A stretch of 64,000 bases of DNA, taken from NCBI RefSeq assembly GCF_033568475.1, contig NC_133123.1:150737753-150801752 (forward strand), written 5' to 3'. Position 1 is the first letter of the stretch. The number at the start of each line of letters is the position of its first letter. The position numbers and the translations under genes were made by a program. Below the pieces are notes generated by a model. It made no database searches. It had not been told where the DNA came from and saw nothing but the letters and a program-made list of their open reading frames with translations. Shown in pieces: positions 37,640 through 48,818 of this stretch. The stretch is from Henckelia pumila. Taxonomy: Eukaryota; Streptophyta; Magnoliopsida; Lamiales; Gesneriaceae.

Positions 37640-40600
37640 ATGGCGGCTCCCGGAACGGGGGAACCGGAGCCCAATTCGTGGGAAGAGCTGCTAAGAAAGA
37701 TGCTGCCGGAAGGTGCTCCATTGCCAGACGAAGAGCACCTCGACTACTCCATATCCGTGGATTATCAAGGCCCTTCTCCGTTTTACAAGCGGCCGATCAA
37801 GCCCATGTATCCGAAAACGAAATTCACCGCCTTCCCGAAACGGGCACTCTCGCTCACTCCGAAAAATGCCGCCTTTTGGAAATCCCATTCCAGTTCTGAC
37901 TCAACGGACGTGTATGAATATGATAGACGGATGAGTGTCAGCTCTGTGGCGTTTGATGAATCTGAGGACGAGAGCTTCGAAGATAGAGCTGAGATTTTCG
38001 ATGAGAGCCATGATCCTGAGAATCCCGCGTGTTCTGATGATGGGGAAAAGGAAATGGGACGCAAAGATTGCGTTTTGCGTAGTGGAAACAGGGGGAGAGG
38101 GTGTGGCAGATGTGGGAAGAGGAAGAATGGGTTGTTCGTGGAAATGGAGGAGTGCATGGTCTGTGGAGCTGAATACTGTATGAAGTGTGTTTTGAAGGCG
38201 ATGGGGGTCATGTCTGAAGGGAGAAAGTGCGTGGGTTGTATCGGGAACCCGATCGACGAGGCGAATAGGGGGAAATTGGGTACTTGTTCGAGGGCTCTGG
38301 CGAGGGTCTGTGGTCAATCGGAGATCAAGAAGATAATGCAGTGGGAGAGGGAATGCAAGGCAAATCAGGTGAGGCCAGAGCAGGTGATTGTCAATGGGAG
38401 GCCATTGAACGAGGATGAGTTGATGGAACTGTTGGCATGTAGATTCCCGCCTAAGGATTTGAAACCGGGGAGGTATTGGTATGATAAAGAATCTGGGCTT
38501 TGGGGGAAGGTGAAGAAAACTGTTTCTGATGCTTGATTGTTTGCAGTTTTCTTTCTGTTCTTCTTCTTCTTCTTCTTCTTCTTCTTTCTCCTTTTTTCGG
38601 TTAATTTTTTTTGAAGTTGAAAGCTTTATGATCGTCTGTTTGATGGTTGTTTATTGTTTTGTGCAGGAAGGTGAGAAGCCGAGCAGTATCGTTGGTTCGA
38701 AATTAGATGTTGGAGGCAAGTTACAGGTTGATGCAAGCAAAGGTAATACACATGTTTACATGAATGGACGTGAGATCACCAGAGTTGAGCTCAGAATCTT
38801 GAAGGTAGAGTTTTAGCAAAGCGCAAAAATCAAGTTCATATAGGCATCTCAATTATGTTGCATCTTTAAATTATCGATAATTCGATACACACATTAAGCA
38901 CTTCTGTGGACTTACGGTTAAGTGAATGATATACAATTTTCATTGATATTTGTTATATTTTGCTCGGTTGTTCGTGAAGTATTGTATGATGTATGACATG
39001 ATTTTTGACTCAGAGAATTTCACATCAGAATGTGGCTCCAAGGCTGTCGTGTTTGTTAGGTAGTGTTTGGTAAAGCTTCTCTGTTTCTTTTCAACTTTTC
39101 CATAACAAAGTTTTGAAATTTTGTTAAGGAAAAGCAGAGCTTCCTAGAAGGTCTACCAAACACTACCTTAATCTCCTAATATCTTTAATAACATTGATTA
39201 TGGTACTGAAGAAGATTTTTCTGAATGAACGGAAAAAGAACTGGATACATGCGGATTAGACTTGATCCTTGTAGGCTGTAAAATTAGATTGATGTTGCCA
39301 AATTGATTTCAGTGTGGTTGAGTTTGAACCGAAGGAAGACGAAGTTAAAGGAGTGTAGAAAAGCCTTTCATTTGGAAAATTGATAAACCTATGATGTGAA
39401 CTTTCAGTCTGCCAGAGCTAAACCACTTCAACCAGACCGCAAACGTTTTAACCGATGTCCCAGGCAACTGAAGCCAAAGTATAGTTGGAAACTTTGATCT
39501 ATGGTGATCATATGCTGTTATTCATACTACACTACAAGAAAAAAAATAACCCGGCAGATGGCGACAGTTTTGATAGCTATCTACCTATCCATAGTGTTCC
39601 TCCTGGGAAATTTTACATGCATGTTCCCAGTACCTTGTTGCCAGTGGCTAGCATCATTTGTGTATGCTCTCTATTTTGTAAGTTTCAAGTAAGAAAACTA
39701 TGAATTCATTTTTTAGTCGTAGCATTTATGATATTAGCAACAATCTCAGTGAAGTTGAAGGAAACTTCTTTTTCTAAAAATAACATGATTCATTTGCGTC
39801 TTTCAAAAACAACCACTGATGAGTCTGCATTCTCTTTGTTCAAGGTGGCCAACGTGCAATGCCCTCGTGATACACGGTTTTGGCTCTATGAGGATGGATC
39901 CTATGAGGAAGAAGGTCAAAATAACATTAAAGGATGCATATGGCGAAAGGTTCTTCTGTACTAAAAAACATTATTTACCTCGTTTTCCTATTTGGTGGTT
40001 TATATCTTGCTTCATCTGAAGAGTTTGAATTGGGTTTTTTGTTAGGCAGGCATCGATTCGTTTCCTTTGCTCGGTGTTTTCACTGCCTGTACCATCTAAA
40101 AGCCTTCATTGTGCAAAGGGACAGGCTGCTTCATTTTCAGCTAGGTTGTTGTCTAAGAATATGGAGCAACCTAATGTCCATAAACTCCTTCTTCTTGGAT
40201 TAGAAGGTTCTGGGACAGAAACCATTTTCAAGCTGGTAAAAAGCACGGACTTTTATCCTTATTCTCTAAAAAACATCGTGTGATTACCTCAATGAACACT
40301 AATGTTTGACGCCTTTCTTGAAATATGGATTTTGACCAAAAATTTTATATAGATCCAATCATAGTCTGAAAATCCCGTAACCTGTGGCATGTGATTCTTT
40401 CTTTGGATGAATACTTGCAACTCAAAATTAACTTCACAAAATCCTGTGTTTCTTACATATGTGCATGGGTCCATGTAAGTACACTTGCACACATTTGTTG
40501 TACATGCATGCCTCTCTACTTCGTGGTTCTTTTGTTCTTTGCCTTGAGGCTAGAAATATATGTCTGGATTCTGCTGCATGGTTCTTTTATTGTTTGTCAT

Positions 40601-42821
40601 CGTCTGGATTCCAGAGATTGCATCATTAAAGTGTATGTCTTCATGATTCTTCTCAAAACTGTTTACTGGAAGTTGGTGATCGCAACTAGGCGAGTTTCTT
40701 GATGTGGTTAAGCATTTGTGATAATTTTTATGAGCCTTTTTGTTTTTGCTTATAGCTTCATGACTACTTTGGAGCATCTACTTATTCGAAGCTTAAGTCG
40801 ATAAGTTATTACTGGCCAAAGGCATATTAAAATACCATCTTTTCTCAGCAGTCCAGTAGTGGCATGGTTCAGTCCTCTTCCTAAAGATTACGCATTACAT
40901 TTTAATCTAATTCACTCTATTATTGTATGTCTTCATTTCCTGTGGCAGGTCAAGTTTATATACACAAACAAGTTCAGTGCTGGAGAGTTGTTGAACATGA
41001 AGTTAAAAATTCAAAGCAATGTTTACACATATCTCTGTATCTTACTTGAGGGGAGAGAGCATTTCGAAGAAGATGCCCTGAATAAAGAGTCTTCTGGTCC
41101 GGCTGCTGATAGCTCTGCGCCAGGTTGGAACTCTGGTGTTACTAACTTCTTTCTTAGGCTGGCAATGAAAATTTGTATATAAAATATAATTTAGGTTCTC
41201 AAGGGAATCATTGTCTAGGTTGAACAAACAGCTTTTACAATCTCTCAAAAGCGCGATTCTGTACACTTGACGACTCCCTACGTACCAAGCTTGTTTTGGC
41301 TATTTTGTTACATTTTCAGCATGTGCACGAGCTGCAAAAAAATATAGCAATATTGCTAAGTGAGAAGATGTTTAATTTGAGCCTTATACATGTCTGTTGA
41401 ACCTTACAGAACAAAGAATGGGCCATACTTCTAACTGCATCAAACATGAGGTCTATGGTTTTCAATTTTATCTTAGATAGCTTGTCTGTGTACAGAACTC
41501 AAGTCAAATTATTGTGCTTGTTATTGTTCTTCAAGACCTGATTTTCGTCGTCGTTTTTATGGGTGCCTGTTGTTTTAAGAATGGATTTCAATGGCTGTCA
41601 GGCAAAAGCGAAAATGGCATGAGCAGGGAGTGCATGTATTCTGTTGACCAGAAAATCAAGCAGTTCTCTGATCGGTTATTAGATACAATGGCTGCAGGAG
41701 ATATAGAAACCAGTTTCCCCGCCTCTGCTCGCGAGCATGCTTCTATCATAGATGAAATTTGGAAGGATCCTGCCATTCAGGAAACTTACAAAAGAAGGGA
41801 AGAACTACAGGTTCTTCCTGATGTTGCTAAATATTTCCTAGACCGGGTACGACTCGCTCGATCACACTAACATACTCCTCTTCACTGTTATAATTCGGAA
41901 GGTTGTATATCACACGTATCCCTTGAACGCATGGTCCTTTCCCGGAATGTATACTAACATATGTTCTGTTAATGCCGTAGAACGAGTTGTGTGACAACAT
42001 TTAATTGTTTTTATAGGTCATCGAGGTGTCGAGCGATGAGTACGAACCTTCAGAGAAGGACATATTGTTAGCTGAAGGTGTTACTCCCAGTAATGGTCTT
42101 GCATGTATTGAGTTCTCATTTGTTGATCACAGTGCGATTTCTGGAATTTGCGATGAAAACTCAGTGATCCAAAATTATCTGCCAAAGTAAGAATCAAGAA
42201 ACCCAATCATCATTTTGTTTTCGCAGGAAAATCTCCATCTTACTTGATTCCTGTATTCTCAGGTACCAGTTGATTCAGCTTAGCTCCAAAGGACTCCAAA
42301 GCAGCCAAAAACTGCTGGAGATGTTCGAAGGCATCGACGCCGTTGTCTTCTGTGTTTCGTTAACTGATTATCATCAAGCATCGTCGATCCAGAGAACTGG
42401 TATTCAACAAAACAAGATGCTGGAAAACAGAGATTTCCTGGAGAAAATTGTGCGGAATTCTTGTTTTGTGGGCACGCCCTGCATACTTCTCTTGAACAAA
42501 TACGATCAATTCCAGGACAAAATCAAAGAGATCCCACTAACAGTTTGTGAATGGTTCAAAGATTTCAATCCATCGAAGACTCGTAGCAAGAACCATACCT
42601 TGGCACATCAGGCATTTTATCACGTTGCAGTGAAATTCAAGAGGTGGCACAGTTCCATCACAGGTAGAAAGCTCTATGTTTGGCCTATTCGAGACCTTGA
42701 GAGAAGGTCGATTGATGAAGCCTTTAGACATATTCGGGAAATAATCGATTGGGAGGAGAGGAATGGAGAGTTCTATGCCTTGAGTACCGATTCACTTTCA
42801 AGTGCAGAATTGAGTTGTTAA
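37640..42821 (+). CDS. Extra-large guanine nucleotide-binding protein (XLG)
   Basis: Plant-specific non-canonical G-alpha protein, expected to work with G-beta-gamma in nucleus and plasma membrane signalling. Eight exons: 37640-38509, 38667-38804, 39845-39949, 40050-40235, 40949-41123, 41602-41846, 42017-42186 and 42263-42821, giving 815 residues. The N-terminus [16 protein letters not shown] and [12 protein letters not shown] fit the family. Four CxxC pairs (CGRC, CMVC, CMKC, CVGC) form the cysteine-rich region at about residues 150-200. The G-alpha part has a variant P-loop GLEGSGTE (421-428), which lacks the usual lysine as in other XLGs, and NKYD (708-711). The first exon must end at 38509, because GLWGK joins EGEKP in relatives. 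An in-frame ATG at 37517 exists, but MAAPGTG is better placed. XLG1, 2 or 3 cannot be chosen here. Confidence 0.95.
39059..39167. mobile_element. Tourist-like MITE (PIF/Harbinger) in an XLG intron
   Basis: A 109-bp unit with inverted ends GGTAGTGTTTGGTA and TACCAAACACTACC is flanked on both sides by TTA, the 3-bp target site of PIF/Harbinger elements. It lies in the second intron of the XLG gene, away from splice sites. Confidence 0.88.
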
Positions 42822-43428
42822 TAATTTTTTGGTTCGGAGTTGAGAGCCCTAGAGGGGCAACTGGGGTTTTTTCACCGATGCAAATGTACAGATGCTTTCA
42901 TGTGCATATATAGAATTATTAAGCCCATATGAAAGCTTTACACATGATCATGCGTACACGCACACCTAACAAGACAACCCCTTGGCCATTTTTATCAACT
43001 GCTAAACTTTGATAGTATTCGACACTGTTGAGCAATTTCGACAATGATGCTCATTAACAGAACTTTAAATTTGGATCATGTCGTCGTGGAAGTAATCTTG
43101 CATGAAAATAAAACCATCAAAGAACAATTTCAGACATCGACAAACTATAGTAAATGTCAAGCAGCTTGTAGTTAATTTTTTTGGGAGAAAAGTATGCGTA
43201 GAGATTCTAGCAGTAAGGATATCAGAACTGAAATTCATAGATGCAGCACACAGAGAAAAGTGGTATACAGGAATCAGACCAGTGTGGTAAACATGAGTAC
43301 AAGAGTTGCATCAACACATAAAAACTTGGGTCAAAGAAATTATAACTTAAGACAAGTGTACTCTTCTATGTAGCTACAGACATAGCCTCGCATCCACTTT
43401 ATTTGGTAGAAGAGAATGAACGGGGAAG
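42822..43428. other. Intergenic space between convergent genes
   Basis: This contains the 3' untranslated regions of the XLG gene and of the BAP31-like gene. I see no further feature. Confidence 0.6.
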
Positions 43429-45186
43429 CTACTGGTCCTTGTACCTCTTCTCCACTTCCTCCATGCTTTGAATCTCCCTATAATACTTGCAAATACGGTA
43501 GATGCACCTGCACAACCATTTGGAATTAGCGTGTAAAAACATTGAAAGGAGATGGCTTGAAGACAGTAATCACAGACGAGTTGAAATTCCTGTCATTTAC
43601 CAATAAAGGAGGCATGCACCCACGCATAGAACTGCATTCCTCTGAGCCTTGTAGATCTGCATGTTAACATCAACAGATGAGATATGATAGCGCTCTGCGT
43701 AGATGGACTCATGCAACAACTCAAATATAACAAAAGGTTAAATGGTGAAACAGAAAATAGAAGGCGTAGGTGCTACATATCACCGAGCGAAGATGCCATT
43801 TTGCACCACCAAAACATTACCAAGAACAATGTATAATGATTTGACTAATTGAGTGGAGTAACTTCCCATACAAAGCTTTAGATGATCTATTTCACAGTAG
43901 TGAAACTGTGTGACTTGAAAACTAGCCTCCTGTTACGCGATTTTTGAAGGTAAGGTAACTTTACACACATACAAATTAGTATCATCTAGCTTAAAATTTG
44001 AAGTGGAAAAAAGGATCGTCTTTTAGGATATGGAATACTCCATGGCTTGAGGCTGTTTAATGTCACCCAAGCTCACAATAAACTGTAAAACTAATGGCAA
44101 AACCAGTCAAAACATGAAGAGGAAAAAAGAACAAAATAATAAGACGACACTTTCAGAAAGAGACTAAAAACAAAACCTTAAAATGGAGGGGAGAAATATA
44201 CACAAAAGGGAGAAAGCTAGAACTATAGTAAAGTAGCCACAACATAACAGTTCAGGTGCATGCACGTGAACATAAACAAGGGCATTAAATCACATTACTT
44301 TCTATGATTTGCAACAGTAAAATGTTGTAGGCATAATATCTTGGCAATTTTCTTCTCACTTTCTTGGAATTGGCACATTAGCATATTAGCACATAAGCAT
44401 TCGAGAAATCATCAAACATATATGGACGATACTCTAATTGGCTAAAGCAAAAATGGTAGCATAAGATACAGAAAAAACTTTAAAATATCATCGCCAATGA
44501 CAAGTGAAGGTATTAAAATTGATACATACTTTCGCAACTTTTAACAGAAGAAATTTAACAGAAGAAATTTCGCTACAGCTTCGAGAAAGTTAACAAGCAG
44601 ATGCAGAAAAACAGACACTGAAGCAAATGATTAAATAGGATAGCAAATAGGATAAACAAAGGCATTAACAACGATCATTCAGACTCTCTTCATTTCCTTC
44701 CATCATCTTCGAAAGGAGATATATAAACTAACCACCCAAAACATCAAAATAATTAACAATACGACACTGAGAACGAGAAGAAAATAAATGAATTACCGAT
44801 TTCTCATAGCGATCCCTCTCAGCAGCAGTGCACACCTCCCCCGTACACATCAATCGATGCTCCTTCTTCCAGTATATATCTAGCATCAATCAAAACATTA
44901 TCAAATACCCTACTTTAAATATCAAACATTCAGAGCTAAAAAAAACTCAAATTCGATCCATAAAAACTGAAATCATCCGAACTAAAGGCCAGAAAAGAGA
45001 AGAACACCTCATACCTAGAAGCTGAAAAGCAGCGAAAGGAACAATAAAAAGCGATGGCTGAAGAATAAGCGCGATTAACGATACAATACGGGATTTTATA
45101 GCCTTCGGCGTCGGTAATGTCAGGATAACCGCAACGAGCGCCTCGGCCGCCACCACGTACGCTAGAATCACCCATTGCAACGCCAT
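43429..45186 (-). CDS. BAP31-like short endoplasmic reticulum transmembrane protein
   Basis: Plant member of the short B-cell-receptor-associated-31-like family; an ER membrane protein whose plant role is not well defined. Four exons: 45186-45015, 44879-44797, 43656-43601 and 43507-43429, giving 129 residues. Three hydrophobic segments are seen: MALQWVILAYVVAAEALVAV, IVSLIALILQPSLFIVPFAA and AVLCVGACLLYWCIYRI. Between them lies HRLMCTGEVCTAAERDRYEK. The C-terminus is short and charged (EVEKRYKDQ). The match to plant BAP31-like proteins is close along the whole length. The large third intron (about 1.1 kb) holds no coding sequence. Confidence 0.93.
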
Positions 45187-45626
45187 TTCGTCTTCGATTC
45201 AGTGATTTTCAATCTCCAGATTCCTTCGTGTTCGGAGAAATTTTGAATTTTTCCTGGTTTCTTAGGTGAAAATGGTTCAAAATCAGACTGTTCTTTCTTT
45301 CTTTATTTATTTATTTTGCTTCATCGGCAAGGTGAAAGAAGATTCTAGCTTATAGGACAGTTGGGCGTTCGATGACAGTACTTCTTCAAAATTACAAAAA
45401 CATCCTACCAAATTCTTTTATTTATGACTAGACCCTTTTTTATTTTTATTTTTTTAAAAAAAACCGAGATCGAGCTTTTTTTTGTTTATGAATTGTCTCT
45501 TGATTTATTTATATATTTTTTTTGTTTTTCATTTTTAGTGATGAAAAAACCTTAAACAACTTTAAATAATAAAACATATATAAAGAATACTGAACTGGAA
45601 GAATTTGAAGTTCATAATAATGAATT

Positions 45627-45922
45627 GAGTAAAATTCATTTTGATACACAAACTATTGATAAAATGTCAAATTGGTATATGAACTATTAAAAATGGTTTA
45701 ATTGGTACATAATCAACTTATAAAGTCAATTTACACTTTATCTATATTATTTTAAAGTCTACTATTTTTGTTAAATTAAAATAGATACACATTTATAAAA
45801 TTATTTTATTAATACAATTATAAGTATAAATTTATATTTATTTAAATTTTATATTATAAACAAAAGATCGTACTTATTGTATGAAATATTGTAAATATTA
45901 ATTAATATTTAATACAAACATG

Positions 45923-45973
<51 letters not shown>

Positions 45974-46346
45974 CAATTGATAAATTATATATTCAAAAAT
46001 AATATATATTAAAAATATATAATAAAAGATATTTTTTGTTTATCTATGTTATAATATTATTATTTATAGTAATCAAAATAAAAATGATATATATGTGTGT
46101 TTTTTTCATTTATGATCTACAACTTTTACGTTGAATATTTTTTCGTATACATGATATATAATTTTTTTTTTATAGTATAGTAATTAGTAAATATGAATTT
46201 ATATTTAAAATTATAATTAATATAATAATTTAAAAGACAAAATTGAATTTTGAGTTTGATCATATACCAATTAAATCATTTTCAATAATTCATGTACTAA
46301 TTTGATATTTTATCAATATTTTATGTACCAAAATAATTTTTACTCG
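45627..46346. mobile_element. Mutator-like MITE (720 bp) with long terminal inverted repeats
   Basis: The first 110-115 bases are an imperfect reverse complement of the last 110-115; both begin GAGTAAAA and share TATTGATAAAAT and TTTAATTGGTA. The flanks carry TAATGAATT on both sides (45618-45626 and 46347-46355). A 9-bp target duplication with long inverted ends is the Mutator pattern. The outermost base on the right is ambiguous. No transposase is present; the inside is AT-rich with a CA/TA microsatellite. Confidence 0.85.
45925..45972. repeat. (CA)n(TA)n compound microsatellite
   Basis: A CA run passes directly into a TA run. It lies inside the MULE-type MITE. Confidence 0.9.
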
Positions 46347-46918
46347 TAATGAATTTCAAATATATCATACAATATGAAATTTCTCAAAAATCCCTCTAAC
46401 CGATCGAACCAAACCGATTTTCACTATTAAAATCGAATTTTTTTTTTAATAAACCTAATTTCAATTTCAAACTGCACACCACATAATTTGATTAATTTAT
46501 ATTTTAATCAATAATGATTAAAAATATATTTTTTTCAGTCTAATTACCCTAAGTCTAAATTACTATTGTTTAAAAAGTTTTAAGTCACTGAACGATACCT
46601 ACTTTTTCCTTGCAAAACTTATTTAAAATCTTAACTTCACCTCTAATAATAAGTGATATGATTATTAATTTTTTCTTAACAAATTTATTTTTTTAAAAAA
46701 AATTATAATCACTTATTTTTAAAGATTGTAAATATTACCTAATTTTATCCGTTAAATACTATTGAAATTAATTGCAGCACTATTTAATTTTATTCTTATA
46801 TTATCCAAACTCATCCAATATATATGGGCTATCACTTTTAACATATATATGTCATCCCCAAATTACGGGTTTAAATAAAAATAAGAAAATTTTGATTATA
46901 TATGCTTTCACCTTTACT

Positions 46919-47175
46919 CATAAAAAGGGTTGACCCCGAAGGGGATCCCATTCCACATGAGTCAGAGGCCCATTGGCTCATGCGAAGGGTAAATCGAGGG
47001 ATGTGCACAAGCGGCAGGGACCTGAAGGAAGGAGCACATGACCCAATCCCCAAAGCATACCCCACAATATTTCAGTAGGTAATATGCTCCACACGAGGAT
47101 CGAATCCGCAACGCTGAGAAATTTTTTCCCACGTCACCTCAAGCCTTACCAACTCGTCTATGCCCCTGTGGGCGG
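46919..47175 (-). mobile_element. tRNA-derived SINE (257 bp)
   Basis: Read on the minus strand, the head has a tRNA-like A box (GACGAGTTGGTAAGGC) and, about 40 bases on, a B box (GGATTCGATCCTCG). The body ends in a short T-rich tail. It is bounded by imperfect 15-bp direct repeats, GCTTTCACCTTTACT (46904-46918) and GCTATCACCTTTACT (47176-47190), as expected from target-primed insertion. The A/B box spacing and the flanking repeats make it a SINE rather than a tRNA gene. Confidence 0.87.
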
Positions 47176-47190
47176 GCTATCACCTTTACT

Positions 47191-48448
47191 ATTGTCACTT
47201 TGTACTGTTAGATTCTATAATTAGAAATCAATTTCAATTATTAATAGATCATATAAATGACTTTGGTTATGAATTAACTGTGCTTTAATAATTAGATATA
47301 TCGAATCCAAATCATACAGATGAATATAAAATTCATACTTTGACACAATACTACACACAAGTCTGCCGACAAGGCCCAATAGCAATGCACTAACTATTAC
47401 TTTTGGGCCCTCTAAAAAACAAACAAAACTATTACCTTTGGGCTGTATAGCAATCCATTTTAAGTTAGTCTAATTATTTGTAAAATTTCCAATATATATT
47501 GGAAAAATTCATTGTATAGTTGAATATGAAAGTTGACAAAATTTTTATTTTTTTGTTAAAAATATATGTATCTATTGAAACGTATAGTAAATTTTATTTT
47601 TTATTAGCCAATTAGATAGGTAGGGTTGCAAAAATATACAACTATGGATTAGAGTGATTGATATATATATGATGTTTGAACTATTGTATGACGTAAAATG
47701 TTTGAGTTAAAACTTTGACGTGAGATATCTTACGAAAAAAAAGTAAAAACTTTTATGCGAGATAAGTTGCACACATCATCATCATATATAGTTTCTCAAC
47801 GAACGTTTGAGATATACTTTTTTTATATTGTCAAGCTACTAGGTGGAGTTGTGATTCATAATCCTCTCTATTCTCCTGATATTTAGGATATTTTTATCTG
47901 ATTCTATCCCAATAAATAATTGCCACATTCCCATGGATATTGATGTGACATAATTCAATTCGATAAATATATATAAAATTTACCTGAAAACGATTAACAT
48001 GATAAATTGTGATTTAGACAAAGGTCGAATGTAGCATTCCATTATTGAAGAGGGCTATTATTAGTGCATTAATTAATATGGACTAATATTGTTTCTCATT
48101 TCATTTTCTTGGGCCATTAAAGATGGAATGCAACTTGATGCTACTTCTGTCCCGACGAAGTTACATGGGTGCAACCTTTGCAGCCATATTCATATATATA
48201 TGTTGTATAAAATATATATATATTTTTTATACAACGCACCTAACTAGTGTGCAAGATTTTGGTGAACGACCATTAAAAAACAATGAATTATAATGTTTCA
48301 TTTTTTAGAAATAAGTAGTTTTAATGGTCGCTCACGAAAATCCTGAACATTAAGATAACGTGATATCAAAATTATATTATATGTATATGCTCCATCGTAT
48401 CTATCACGTAACTTTGATGAAATGAGTATATTAGTAATTCTCACATAT
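47191..48448. other. Intergenic AT-rich region with a small hairpin
   Basis: No gene is seen. Around 48203-48235 there is a palindromic TTGTATAAAATATA tract. A better foldback at 48245-48351 is listed separately. Confidence 0.55.
48245..48351. repeat. Small foldback, probable MITE relic
   Basis: Arms of about 34 bp (48245-48278 and 48318-48351) are imperfect reverse complements. One reads GATTTTGGTGAACGACCATT; the other, reversed, reads GATTTTCGTGAGCGACCATT. A 40-bp AT-rich spacer lies between. The family is not recognised. Confidence 0.65.
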
Positions 48449-48816
48449 TGTGACGCCCGGGGTTGAAGAGGCAGGGAGTGATCGCCGGTGCCAAGAGGTT
48501 GCACGGACAATGAGCGGCTCCTGGTAGGCTTCTAGGCGGAGGGAGACATGCCGTGCCGGAATGAGAGGGGATTCTGAGACTGTGTAGGTATGGGACTACA
48601 TAGTTGAGGAGGGCTTAAAAGATTTCATATGTACTGCTCATATCAAGAAGGTGTATCTTCTTTTCGGAAGCTCATCACATAAGAACTTCAAAGTTAAGCG
48701 TGCTTGACTTGGGGCAATTATATGATGGTTGACCCCCTGGGAAGTTTCTCAGGGTGCGTGTAAGTGAGGACATAAGCACGCTGAAAAGACCCGTCTTGAT
48801 ACAGTGGGTCGTTACA
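48449..48816 (+). mobile_element. Cassandra-type TRIM LTR with a 5S rRNA-like segment
   Basis: The unit begins TGTGACGCCC and ends GTTACA, so it has TG...CA LTR ends. Inside, at about 48675-48750, are AGAACTTCAAAGTTAAGCG, TGCTTGACTT and CCCCCTGGGAAGT. These align in order with the 3' half of plant 5S rRNA, including the internal control region (A box and C box). A 5S-bearing short LTR is the hallmark of Cassandra elements. Only one LTR is seen, with no matching 5-bp flanks, so it is a lone or truncated copy. The age is not measurable from one LTR. Confidence 0.85.
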
Positions 48817-48818
48817 AA

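Larger units (their letters stand above)
45187..46903. other. AT-rich intergenic region with a MULE-type MITE
   Basis: This begins with the promoter of the BAP31-like gene. Apart from the foldback element at 45627-46346 it is simple AT-rich sequence with no gene. Confidence 0.6.

Noticed and set aside
37783-38317. Antisense frames of 138-142 residues under XLG exon 1
   Set aside because: Shadow of a long coding exon with no supporting splice sites or family match.
46990-47175. Possible tRNA gene
   Set aside because: A and B boxes are present, but there is no cloverleaf acceptor end and the unit extends to 257 bp with flanking direct repeats, so it is a SINE.
48670-48760. Possible 5S rRNA gene
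   Set aside because: Only the 3' half matches and it lies inside an LTR with TG...CA ends; the Cassandra reading explains it better.
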